Source: Amycolatopsis marina
Lineage (GTDB): Bacteria > Actinomycetota > Actinomycetes > Mycobacteriales > Pseudonocardiaceae
Assembly (NCBI RefSeq): GCF_900111885.1
Contig: NZ_FOKG01000010.1
Coordinates: 186,001-250,000 of the forward strand
DNA length: 64,000 nucleotides
Direction: 5' to 3'
In this document: piece after piece, positions 1 through 7,530 of the stretch
Numbering within the stretch: the stretch's first letter is position 1
Layout: every line of letters starts with the position of its first letter
The notes under the pieces: model-generated
Told to the model about the DNA's origin: nothing
The model's database searches: none
Seen by the model: only the letters and a program-made list of their open reading frames with translations
Position numbers and translations under genes: made by a program

Positions 1-1101
1 ATCGATCAGGCGCAGACGAAGCCGATTCGCAACGTCAACCTGAACACCAACGGAATCCGGCTGGCGACGGACAAGCGGTTCGTAGCGGCGCTGGGCGAAC
101 GCAACGGCCGGGACAACAAGTCGATCAACATCTATCTGCAGTTCGACGGGTTCGACGAACGCACGCACCGGGAGATCCGGGGTAAGGACCTACGCGACCA
201 CAAGCGGCGGGCACTGGACAACTGCGCCGAGGCCGGGCTCACCGTGACGCTGGTGGCTGCGGTCGAACGCGGATTGAACGAGCACGAACTGGGCGACATC
301 GTCGAGTTCGGGCTGACGCACCCCGCGGTGCGGTCGGTGTCGTTCCAGCCGGTCACGCATTCGGGCAGGCACGTGGAGTTCGACCCGCTGACCCGGCTGA
401 CCAACCCGGACGTGATCGGGCTGATCACGGACCAGCGGCCGGACTGGTTCCGCAAGGACGACTTCTTCCCGGTGCCCTGCTGTTTCCCGACGTGCCGCTC
501 GATCACCTACCTGCTCACCGAAGGCACGCCGGGACAGCCGGACTTCGGTGTCGTCCCGATTCCCCGGCTGATCCGGGTGGAGGACTATCTGGACTACGTG
601 TCCAACCGGGTCGTGCCCGACTACGCGGTGCGCCAGGCGTTGGAGAAGCTGTGGAGCGCGTCGGCGTTCATGGGCACCGAGACCTCCGAGGAGCAGCTGC
701 GGATCACGGCGGAGGCGCTGGACTGCGCCGACGCCTGCGGAGTGAACCTGCCGGGCGCGCTGGCCGACTTGACCGGCCGGGCGTTCATGATCGTCGTGCA
801 GGACTTCCAGGACCCCTACACACTCAACGTCAAGCAGCTGATGAAGTGCTGTGTAGAGGAGATCACCCCGGACGGACGGATGATTCCGTTCTGCGCCTAC
901 AACTCGGTGGGCTACCGGGAGCAGGTACGGGAGCAGATGTCCGGGGTGAAGGTCGCCGGTGTCGTACCGAACGCGACCGAGCTCCAGTCACTGGTGATCG
1001 ACTCGCCGTACGGATCAAAGATCGCCGGCAACGGCAACGGCACGTGGCCGGTCATCGCGCCCGACGCCACCAACGTCGGCCACCTGGCAGTCGAGCAGTG
1101 A
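1..1101 (+). CDS. Radical SAM protein, Tes/MJ0619-like, 5' end outside window
   Basis: The open frame runs in from base 1, so the start and the N-terminal CxxxCxxC cluster lie upstream; 366 residues are visible. Seen directly: the YLQFDG motif early in the visible part, a CCFPTC cysteine cluster, and near the C-terminus MKCCVEEITPDGRMIPFCAY. In the Tes/MJ0619-like radical SAM family the QFDG stretch and a C-terminal cluster ending in PDGR-IPFCAYN are characteristic and probably bind an auxiliary Fe-S cluster. Known members include archaeal tetraether (lipid C-C bond) synthase; the substrate of actinobacterial homologues is not clear to me. The stop overlaps the start of a methyltransferase (GTGA), so the two are translationally coupled and probably act together. 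Confidence is high for radical SAM family and low for reaction. Confidence 0.8.
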   Translation: MDQAQTKPIRNVNLNTNGIRLATDKRFVAALGERNGRDNKSINIYLQFDGFDERTHREIRGKDLRDHKRRALDNCAEAGLTVTLVAAVERGLNEHELGDIVEFGLTHPAVRSVSFQPVTHSGRHVEFDPLTRLTNPDVIGLITDQRPDWFRKDDFFPVPCCFPTCRSITYLLTEGTPGQPDFGVVPIPRLIRVEDYLDYVSNRVVPDYAVRQALEKLWSASAFMGTETSEEQLRITAEALDCADACGVNLPGALADLTGRAFMIVVQDFQDPYTLNVKQLMKCCVEEITPDGRMIPFCAYNSVGYREQVREQMSGVKVAGVVPNATELQSLVIDSPYGSKIAGNGNGTWPVIAPDATNVGHLAVEQ

Positions 1102-1892
1102 ACAACACCCCCGCGGAGATCAAGGCATGCTGCGCGGACGCCTACGGCGGCGATGCCGTGGCTCTCCTGCTCGGCGAGTCCTACCATCCCGGCGGCCCGG
1201 CACTGACCCGGCGGCTCGCCGAGCGACTGCGGCTGCGCAGCGGGCAACAGGTGGTGGACGTCGCCGCCGGACCGGGTGCCAGCGCCCGCCTGCTCGCCAC
1301 CGATTTTGACGTCACCGTCGACGGCGTGGATCTCGGCGAGGCCAGCGTGGACCGGGCCCGCAAGCTGACCGACGAAGCCGGTCTCGCGGACAGGGCCCGG
1401 TTCCATCCCGGCGACGCCGAACGTGTCCCGCTGCCCGACGGTGAGTTCGACGCGGTGGTCTGCGAGTGCGCGTTCTGCACCTTCCCCGACAAGCACGCAG
1501 CGGCGAGCGAGTTCGCGAGGGTCCTGCGCCCCGGCGGCCGGGTCGGAATCACTGACGTCGTCGTCGCCGGAGCAGGCCTGCCCGAGGAACTGACCACCCT
1601 GACGGCCTGGGTCGCCTGCATCGCCGACGCCCGCCCGCTCGGCGAGTACTCCGCGATCCTGCACCAAGCCGGACTGCGAACCGTGCACACCGAGCAATAC
1701 GATGACGCGCTCACCCGGATGATCGACGAGATCGACGCCCGAATACGGCTACTCCGGATGACCGCGCCCGCACGTCTGGCTGAAGCAGGAGTGGATGTGA
1801 GCGCCGTGCTGCACTACACGACACTGGCCAGGAAGACCGTCCAGGAAGGACAGATCGGCTACGCACTGCTCATCGCCGAGAGACCGCGCTAG
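1098..1892 (+). CDS. SAM-dependent methyltransferase, arsenite methyltransferase-like
   Basis: 264 residues from the GTG at 1098, which overlaps the stop of the radical SAM gene by four bases (GTGA). A class I Rossmann methyltransferase is evident: motif I VVDVAAGPGASA, an acidic motif II (DGVDLGE), and motif IV-like FDAVVCECAFCTFPDK, followed by FARVLRPGGRVGITDVV. Two cysteine features stand out, an adjacent CC pair at residues 11-12 and the CECAFC segment. Similar thiols bind As(III) in ArsM-type enzymes, and database relatives of this type are often named arsenite methyltransferase-like. The tight coupling suggests it modifies the same substrate as the radical SAM protein. Arsenic as substrate is only one option, and no other ars gene is visible. 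Confidence 0.75.
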   Translation: MNNTPAEIKACCADAYGGDAVALLLGESYHPGGPALTRRLAERLRLRSGQQVVDVAAGPGASARLLATDFDVTVDGVDLGEASVDRARKLTDEAGLADRARFHPGDAERVPLPDGEFDAVVCECAFCTFPDKHAAASEFARVLRPGGRVGITDVVVAGAGLPEELTTLTAWVACIADARPLGEYSAILHQAGLRTVHTEQYDDALTRMIDEIDARIRLLRMTAPARLAEAGVDVSAVLHYTTLARKTVQEGQIGYALLIAERPR

Positions 1893-2151
1893 CCGCGGCG
1901 CCCGCCCCTGTGCTCAGCGCGAGGAGCACCGTCGGGGTGCGGCACGTGAAGCCGAGGAGGAATGACGGCAGGGCACCGAGCAAACCCCGGTACCCGGTCC
2001 GGCGGCAGGCGGTGTGGTGAGCGACGTACCGCGCGACGGCGAGGTCGCACCCGGCCAGCGCGGCGACGATCCCGCCGAGCAGCAGGTCGACGGGACTGTT
2101 CGACAGCCAAGGTATCCGGCCCGGTCCGTCATCCGCACCTCTCGGCGGCAT
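1870..2151 (-). pseudogene. Relic of a small integral membrane protein
   Basis: A 93-codon open frame on the minus strand in the gap after the methyltransferase. It encodes two hydrophobic stretches, VDLLLGGIVAALAGCDLAVA and LLGALPSFLLGFTC followed by PTVLLALSTGA. These look like transmembrane helices of a real protein rather than a shadow, but the frame ends abruptly inside the 3' end of the convergent methyltransferase and no full-length protein can be read. I read it as the truncated end of a lost membrane-protein gene. It could instead be chance composition. Confidence 0.35.
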
Positions 2152-2202
2152 CGTATGCGGACTCGGCTGCCCTACCCAGACGCGACTTGCCGCGCCCTGG
2201 TG

Positions 2203-2766
2203 TCAGCCGTCGGTGTGTTTGATCGCGGAGATGTCGATGTCCAGGACGATCTTGTCGCTGACCAGCACGCCGCCCGTTTCCAGCGGGGCGTTCCAGGTGA
2301 TGCCCCACTCCTTGCGGCTGACGGTGGTCGTGGCCTCCAGGCCGATCCGGTTGTTGCCCATCGGGTCGAGGGCGGATCCGGTGTACTCGACATCCAACGT
2401 GACCGGCTTGGTGGTGTCCTTGATAGTGAGGTCTCCGGTGACCCGGTAGCTGTCACCGCCCACCCGTTCCACCGCGGTGCTGGTGAAGGTGATCTCCGGA
2501 TAGTTGGGCATGTCGAAGAAGTCGTTGCTGCGCAGGTGCTCGTCACGTTGCTGCACACCGGTGTCGATGCTGGTCGCCGTGATCGTCAACTGCCCGCTGG
2601 ATTTCGCCGGATCCTGCCCGTCGATGTGCAACTGCCCGTCGAACTCGGTGAACGCACCGCGAACCTTGGTCACCATCGCGTGCCGGGCGACGAAACCCAT
2701 TCTGGAGTGCGCGGGATCCAGGTCATAAGTACCGGTGAGATCGGCGTCGGCCGTCGGTGAGGTCAT
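2203..2766 (-). CDS. YceI family protein
   Basis: 187 residues. The start at 2766 is preceded by AAAGGAG six bases upstream, which favours it over an upstream GTG/ATG. The sequence has the YceI lipocalin-like barrel pattern: YDLDPAHSRMGFVARHAMV at the start, GQLTITATSIDTGVQQRDEH with LRSNDFFD in the middle, then ITFTSTAVE, GDLTIKDTTKPVTLDVE and EWGITWNAPLETGGVLVSDK at the end. Family members bind isoprenoid or other amphiphilic lipids. No signal peptide is visible, so it is probably cytoplasmic like most actinobacterial YceI proteins. The gene stands alone, tail to tail with the relic to its left. Confidence 0.9.
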   Translation of the reverse strand: MTSPTADADLTGTYDLDPAHSRMGFVARHAMVTKVRGAFTEFDGQLHIDGQDPAKSSGQLTITATSIDTGVQQRDEHLRSNDFFDMPNYPEITFTSTAVERVGGDSYRVTGDLTIKDTTKPVTLDVEYTGSALDPMGNNRIGLEATTTVSRKEWGITWNAPLETGGVLVSDKIVLDIDISAIKHTDG

Positions 2767-2831
2767 GGCAGCTCCTTTCACGAAGACGTGCGATTGAACT
2801 CTCAAACTACGTCGTGGTCCGCGTCAGCGCA

Positions 2832-4271
2832 CTACGGGCGCAGACGCCGTAGGCGTAATAGTGCGCGGGTGATCTGGCGCAGGGGTGGGTTCTGTAACGC
2901 TGTGTTGGCTTCGGCGACGGCGGTGTTCCAGACGCTGTCGGTCCAGGCGGGGTAGGCGTGGACGATCGAGGCGAGGTCGCGCAGGCGACCGCGGCGGGTG
3001 ATGACCAGTGTGAGCTCGGCGATCATCTCGCCTGCTCTCGGGGCGGCGATGGTGGCGCCGAGGACTCGGTGATTGCTGTCGAGCACGACATGGGTGAAGC
3101 CACGGGTGGCGTGTTCGGTGATGGCGCGGTCCAGGCGGTCGTGCTCGAGCAGTCGCACTCGCACGGAGTCGCCGTGTCGTTGCCGAGCCTGGTCTTCGGT
3201 CAGGCCCACGTGGGCGATCTCGGGGTCGGTGAAGGTGATCCAGGGGATTTTCTCGTGATCGAGGCTGCGGGTGGGTACGAGCAGGGCGTTGGTGGCGGCG
3301 ATGCTGCCGTGGATGCCGGCGACATGGGTGAAGGGCAGTGTGCCGGTGACGTCACCGGCGGCGTGGACGGCTCGGTTGGTGGTGCGCAGTTTCGCGTCCA
3401 CGGCGACGTGGCCCCGCTCGTCCAGGCGGACGCCGGCCGCTTCCACACCGAGCTTGCCGGTGCTCGGGCGACGTCCTGTGGCCGCCAGGACCCGGTCGGC
3501 CGACAGGGTCGAGGCGGAGCCGGGGCCGGAGACCGACAGTGTGGTTCCGTCGGCGTTGCCGGTCGCGGTGGTGACCGTGGTGGAAGTGAGCACACGGACG
3601 CCATCGGCCGTGAGCGCGGCCGACAGTGCGTCGCCGGCTCGGGGTTCCTCCTTCGGCAGGAGGCGATCGGCCGCTTCGATGATGGTGACGTCGCTGCCGA
3701 GCCGGGCGAAGGCCTGCCCGAGTTCGCAGCCGATCGGGCCGCCGCCGAGGACGATCAGGCGTGCGGGCAGTTCGGTGAGGTCCCACACCGTGTCGCTGGT
3801 CAGGGGGTCGGTGTCGGCGAGTCCGGGGATCGGGGGCACGGCGGGGGAGGAGCCGGTGGCGATGATGGCGTGCCGGAACCGCAGCCTCTCGCCTTCGACC
3901 CGAATTTCGTCCGGGCCGGTGAAGACTCCGGTGCCGGTCACGACCCGCACACCGGCGGCGGCCAGGGCGTCCGGGGAGTCGGCCGGTTCGATACGGGCAA
4001 TCGCGCCGTGGACGTGGGCCATGACGGCCGCGAAGTCGATCCGCGGTTCGACGGGAGTGATCCCGAAGGCTGCGCTGGTGCGCATCCGGTGCGCGGTGTT
4101 GGCGGCGGCGATCAGGGACTTGCTCGGCACGCACCCGGTCCACAGACAGTCACCACCGGGGCGGTCACGCTCGACGAGAACCACCCGAGCCCCGAGGCGC
4201 GCGGCGGTGGTGGCCGCGATGATGCCCGCGGTACCACCACCCACCACCACCAGATCATGACGTCCCGGCAC
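2832..4271 (-). CDS. FAD-dependent pyridine nucleotide-disulfide oxidoreductase
   Basis: 479 residues from a GTG at 4271 that has GGGAGG five bases upstream; longer GTG starts exist but lack this site. Domains in order: FAD-binding Rossmann (LVVVGGGTAGIIAATTAARLG), a redox-active disulfide GGDCLWTGCVPSKSL, an NAD(P)-binding Rossmann (LIVLGGGPIGCELGQAFARLG), a second FAD motif (AVHAAGDVTGTLPFTHVA) and a C-terminal dimerisation domain. The layout is that of the dihydrolipoamide dehydrogenase / mercuric reductase family. The lack of an N-terminal HMA domain and of a C-terminal cysteine pair argues against MerA. The normally HPT-containing end here reads IVHAYPAWTDSVWN, with the His-x-x-Pro pattern kept. 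The physiological disulfide substrate is unknown. Confidence 0.85.
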   Translation of the reverse strand: MPGRHDLVVVGGGTAGIIAATTAARLGARVVLVERDRPGGDCLWTGCVPSKSLIAAANTAHRMRTSAAFGITPVEPRIDFAAVMAHVHGAIARIEPADSPDALAAAGVRVVTGTGVFTGPDEIRVEGERLRFRHAIIATGSSPAVPPIPGLADTDPLTSDTVWDLTELPARLIVLGGGPIGCELGQAFARLGSDVTIIEAADRLLPKEEPRAGDALSAALTADGVRVLTSTTVTTATGNADGTTLSVSGPGSASTLSADRVLAATGRRPSTGKLGVEAAGVRLDERGHVAVDAKLRTTNRAVHAAGDVTGTLPFTHVAGIHGSIAATNALLVPTRSLDHEKIPWITFTDPEIAHVGLTEDQARQRHGDSVRVRLLEHDRLDRAITEHATRGFTHVVLDSNHRVLGATIAAPRAGEMIAELTLVITRRGRLRDLASIVHAYPAWTDSVWNTAVAEANTALQNPPLRQITRALLRLRRLRP

Positions 4272-4319
4272 GCTGACCTCCCTCACCGACCGACTACCGG
4301 ATCCGTCCGGCACCAGCCT

Positions 4320-4390
4320 CGCACTTTCCCGTAAAAGTGCGGTTGGGGGTAGTCGGCGGCGTTGGTGATCTTGCTTGGTGGTACTTGCAG
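4320..4390. repeat. 71-bp intergenic repeat, copy 1 (begins with palindrome copy a)
   Basis: Bases 4320-4341 form a 22-bp near-palindrome (CGCACTTTCCC / GTAAAAGTGCG). The next roughly 50 bases match 33863-33933 almost exactly: 66 of 71 positions agree with no gaps by hand alignment. It lies between the flavin reductase start and the 3' end of the 172-residue gene, outside any coding frame I accept. The other copy lies next to an IS5-type transposase relic, so a non-autonomous mobile origin is possible. Confidence 0.75.
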
Positions 4391-4402
4391 ACGCACCATC
4401 GT

Positions 4403-4921
4403 CTAGTGCGTGGCTTCCGACTCGCGTAGCAGCGATTTGCCGTCCTGGACGAACCGCCTGCAGATCAGGACGTGCTCCCTGCGGTTGCGTGCCTGCGCCC
4501 GCTGGAGTTCCCTGTGCGCCCTCAAAACTTGGTCGGGCCGTCCCTCCTTCGTGGAACTTCCCGCCCGGATACGGTGGTGCAGTCGTTCGATGCGCCGCAG
4601 CATGATCGTGTGCTCTCGGCCGAACGCGGCGGAAAACCCAGGTGCCAGGAACGGCGGTTCCATCGAGGGCCGGACGACCTGGTTGTACATGTCGGAATCG
4701 AAGGCTGCGGCAAGAGCCATCGTCGCCGTCGCCCCGTTGTACAGCGTGCGGAGACGAACCAGATCGGACGTCAGATCGGCCCAGCGACCTTCTGCGCAGG
4801 CCTGGTCTGCCCTGGTGAGCAGGGTGTTCATGACCACGAGCTGGAGGTGGAAGGCGTGGTGGCCAAGCCGCCAGCGCCGCATGGCGATACGGGCGCTCTC
4901 CGGGGCGTCAGCGTCGGTCAC
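4403..4921 (-). CDS. Unknown protein, 172 residues, second gene of a coupled pair
   Basis: Not recognised. The GTG start at 4921 overlaps the stop of the upstream 98-residue gene (GTGA), so the pair is translationally coupled. The protein is charged, apparently alpha-helical and rich in His/Arg, for example RRWRLGHHAFHLQLVVMNTL near the start and a long basic helix with HRELQRAQARNRREHVLICRR at the end. The middle holds an uncharged helix-rich segment and a Pro-rich turn (PSMEPPFLAPGF). No signal peptide or membrane segment is visible. A helical bundle is likely, but that is inference. It lies divergent from the secreted protein/ATP-grasp/decarboxylase genes. Confidence 0.6.
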   Translation of the reverse strand: MTDADAPESARIAMRRWRLGHHAFHLQLVVMNTLLTRADQACAEGRWADLTSDLVRLRTLYNGATATMALAAAFDSDMYNQVVRPSMEPPFLAPGFSAAFGREHTIMLRRIERLHHRIRAGSSTKEGRPDQVLRAHRELQRAQARNRREHVLICRRFVQDGKSLLRESEATH

Positions 4922-5214
4922 TGATGCCGTTCTCCGTCAGCGGCGGACAGCCAGCTCTCCAGGGTCTCCTGGAGCACCGTCAACAGACCGTGTAACAGTG
5001 CGCATCGCTGTTCGTCGGAAAGCCCGCAATCCTCGAGTTCGGCGAGGACTCGCTCCTGGGTGTCGAGGCAGGACCGGCTCCACGAGACGAGGTCGGGACG
5101 GCCGCGGACAATGGCGAAGTAGCGGTCATACTCCGCCCCTCTTTCGGCGTCCCCATGGGGGCTGGGCAACTGGGAATCCGCCGGAACCACGATCGGGTCC
5201 ACCTTCGGGTGCAC
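4918..5214 (-). CDS. Unknown protein, 98 residues, first gene of a coupled pair
   Basis: Not recognised. The GTG start at 5214 has a perfect AAGGAGG six bases upstream, one of the best ribosome binding sites in the window, so this is a real and probably well-translated gene. The protein is acidic. Its C-terminal half looks helical (DEQRCALLHGLLTVLQETLE), and it has two Cys in SRSCLDTQERVLAELEDCGL. It has no signal peptide. It is coupled to the 172-residue gene downstream, and the two products may form a complex. The genes face away from the island that begins at 5576. Confidence 0.6.
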   Translation of the reverse strand: MHPKVDPIVVPADSQLPSPHGDAERGAEYDRYFAIVRGRPDLVSWSRSCLDTQERVLAELEDCGLSDEQRCALLHGLLTVLQETLESWLSAADGERHQ

Positions 5215-5575
5215 GCGGGCCCTCCTTGTGTCGGGACGTCATCAGCGAACGGAAGGGTATTCGTGGGCATCCTCAGGGTAGGTGGCAACCGATGCGTGCT
5301 CGGTCGCCGCGCGCGGTTCGACGTGCGAAGTCGCTACGGTGCGATCATGCGTAAATCGACGAGTAACCCGAAAGGGTGCTTCGCTGCTACACGAAAGTGT
5401 CTTGCGTAGTACGCAGAAGTGCCACGACGGTCGATCGCGAGGCAGATACTGCGCCGATCAGTTACAGCCGTGGAATTTTGGTCCAGGGCATATCGGAGCC
5501 GTAAACGCGGACGATAGGGTGATGGCCGGTAATCAATGGGGAAAGACTTAATCACTCGAAAGCGGTTGGCTGATC
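5215..5575. promoter_or_regulatory. Divergent intergenic region with a 13-bp palindrome
   Basis: About 360 bases separate the minus-strand pair from the plus-strand secreted protein, and no credible gene is present. An odd palindrome TGCGTA-G-TACGCA lies at 5403-5415 near the middle and is a candidate operator. The sequence is noticeably more AT-rich than the flanking genes near 5460-5575, which fits promoters for both directions, but I cannot assign -35/-10 boxes with confidence. Confidence 0.4.
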
Positions 5576-6145
5576 ATGGGCTCAATATCCAGCAATTCTT
5601 CCTTCGGTCGATCGGTCAGCATCCTGGGCGCGGCAGTTCTGGCCGGAATGCTCTCGGTAGCGGCGCAGAGCGGTGTCGCCAGTGCGAGCACCGGAAACCC
5701 TGGTGGGGCCGGGGACGTCGTGTGCACAACAAGTTCGACTTGGCAGTACTCACCTGGCGTCGTGCAGCGTCCTCGACCGATCACGACACGGGTACGTGAT
5801 GAGTACAGTTCGTGCGTCTCGTTGACGGACAGCACCTTGTCGTCCGGGTTGAGCAGCTTCACCGTTGAGCGGGAAGCGAGCTGTCTCGAGCCGATCGCTC
5901 CGTTCGAGGAAACCCGGGTGATCAAGTGGAACAACGGGACGTCGAGTACGTTCACGTACCTGGCGACAGTATCCTCGCTACCCGGTCTTGATGTTGTCAC
6001 CAAAACAGGCACCATTACCGGTGGCGAATTCAAGGGGAGCGGGGCGCAATCGACGCAGGTGGGTCCGGCGCTGAATCTGCTGGACTGTTTTTCGGTGGAG
6101 GGAATTCAAAAGCAGTCCGCGCTGGGCACATTTGCGATTATTTGA
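5576..6145 (+). CDS. Secreted protein of unknown function, four cysteines
   Basis: 189 residues with an N-terminal signal peptide: a short polar head, then VSILGAAVLAGMLSVAAQSG and an ASAS-type cleavage region around residues 34-38. The mature part has four Cys (VVCTT, SSCVSL, ASCLEP, LDCFSV), which probably form two disulfides, and many Ser/Thr, suggesting a small extracellular beta domain. I do not recognise a family. It ends 30 bases before the ATP-grasp gene on the same strand and may share its transcript. Codon use near the start is less GC-biased than in its neighbours. The ribosome binding site is weak. Confidence 0.7.
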   Translation: MGSISSNSSFGRSVSILGAAVLAGMLSVAAQSGVASASTGNPGGAGDVVCTTSSTWQYSPGVVQRPRPITTRVRDEYSSCVSLTDSTLSSGLSSFTVEREASCLEPIAPFEETRVIKWNNGTSSTFTYLATVSSLPGLDVVTKTGTITGGEFKGSGAQSTQVGPALNLLDCFSVEGIQKQSALGTFAII

Positions 6146-6175
6146 CTCGTCGCTCGGTGAAACAGAGGGTTATCG

Positions 6176-7525
6176 ATGTTTCCTGTGAGTGCGCCTGCTG
6201 TGCCCACTGCCGGTGAAGTGGAGATCGAGGGTGTCCCGGCGGACCTCGCCTCCACATGTCTCCGCGAGTACGCCCCGGAACTGTTCTGGTACGACCGATC
6301 CCCGTTCCTGAGCGAATCCGCGCGGTCCGTACTGCCCTGGTTGCGCTACGAGCATCGGGACCATCGCGCGGAAGGGGCGGCCAACGACGGACAGTTCGAT
6401 TCGGCCGTCCCGGAACCGACTCCTGCGCCCACTGGACGGATCGGTGTCAGCTTCGCTCCCGAAGACGGGGTGGGTGCGTACCAGTGGGCGGCGACTCGGG
6501 ACCTCCGGTTGCTCGCTCCAGAGCCTGCCGTCGCCGAGGTCGCCTCGGACAAGATCGACTCGCTGCGTCTGTTTCGCGAAGCAGGCGTCGGTACCCCCGA
6601 ATCCTGGGTGGTGATCGCCGATCCCGCCGATGCCACGCGGTGCTGGAAAGCTGCGGGCGGGCGGCCCGTCGTTGTCCAGCGTCGGTTCAACAACCTCACG
6701 GGAAAGGGCACTCGGCTGGCCACCGCCCCGGACGAACTGGGCTTGGCACTACAGGACTGGCGAGGCGAAACGCTCCGAGTTTCCGAGTACCTTCCTGGGA
6801 TCCCGCTGACGGTCAGTGGATGCGTCGCAGGGGACGTGACAGTGATCTCGGCGATCTCCCATCAGTTGGTCGGCCTGCCCGAACTCACGCCGTTCTGGGG
6901 AGCCCACTGCGGGAACCAGTTGGTGGCCGACCACACGCTGCCCGCGGGTGCTGCTGCCCGCTGCCGTCAGGCAGGGAGGCGGCTCGGTGACCGGCTCGGC
7001 GAGCTCGGCTTCCGCGGCGCGTTCGGGCTCGATCTCGTCGCGACCCCCGACGGTTCAGTCGCGGCCATCGAGATCAACCCCCGCTTCCAGACGGTGGTCT
7101 CCCTGGTGCAGGCGCAGGAGACGGCCGCGGGTCTGCTACCCATGCTCGGTACACATGCCCTCGCCACGCTGCTGCCCGCGATATCGGTCAGCCGGGTGCG
7201 CACGGCATGCCTGACGCTGAGTCAGCTCGTCGTGGCGGCCACGCGCCGCGGACGGCTCAAGGCGACCGTTGAGTCCGGGGCATATCGGCTCGAAGCGGGT
7301 GAACTTCGTCCGCTCGGTCCCGGCGAACTGACACAGCTTCGTCCCGGCGAGGCGCTGTTGTGGTGTCACGCCGCTCCAGGGGACCTTGTCCATCCCGGAA
7401 ACGAACTCGTACTCGTGCAGTTGCCGTGCCGCGTGGCCGAATCAACGGAACGTCCCGAGCTGAACGCAGAGGCGCGTAACTGGATCGACGCGATACGTCG
7501 TCGCCTGATCTCCGAGGATGTCTGA
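6176..7525 (+). CDS. ATP-grasp domain carboxylate ligase
   Basis: 449 residues, with GAGGG upstream of the ATG. A central ATP-grasp fold is seen: a lysine region at DKIDSLRLFREAGVGTPESW, then RPVVVQRRFNNLTGKGTRLA (nucleotide-binding loop), RVSEYLPGIPLTV, and the Mg-binding end FGLDLVATPDG followed by AIEINPRFQT (the E-x-N motif). A C-terminal region of about 120 residues may hold a biotinyl/barrel-like hammerhead (GEALLWCHAAPGDLVHPGNE). Such enzymes activate a carboxylate as acyl-phosphate and join it to an amine or thiol. The next gene, 5 bases away, is an amino acid decarboxylase. Together they could make an amine and couple it to a carboxylate, but the substrates are unknown. Confidence 0.8.
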   Translation: MFPVSAPAVPTAGEVEIEGVPADLASTCLREYAPELFWYDRSPFLSESARSVLPWLRYEHRDHRAEGAANDGQFDSAVPEPTPAPTGRIGVSFAPEDGVGAYQWAATRDLRLLAPEPAVAEVASDKIDSLRLFREAGVGTPESWVVIADPADATRCWKAAGGRPVVVQRRFNNLTGKGTRLATAPDELGLALQDWRGETLRVSEYLPGIPLTVSGCVAGDVTVISAISHQLVGLPELTPFWGAHCGNQLVADHTLPAGAAARCRQAGRRLGDRLGELGFRGAFGLDLVATPDGSVAAIEINPRFQTVVSLVQAQETAAGLLPMLGTHALATLLPAISVSRVRTACLTLSQLVVAATRRGRLKATVESGAYRLEAGELRPLGPGELTQLRPGEALLWCHAAPGDLVHPGNELVLVQLPCRVAESTERPELNAEARNWIDAIRRRLISEDV

Positions 7526-7530
7526 TCTCG

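Noticed and set aside
2958-4334. Long plus-strand open frame opposite the flavin reductase
   Set aside because: Gly/Asp-rich shadow of a gene with clear FAD and disulfide motifs.
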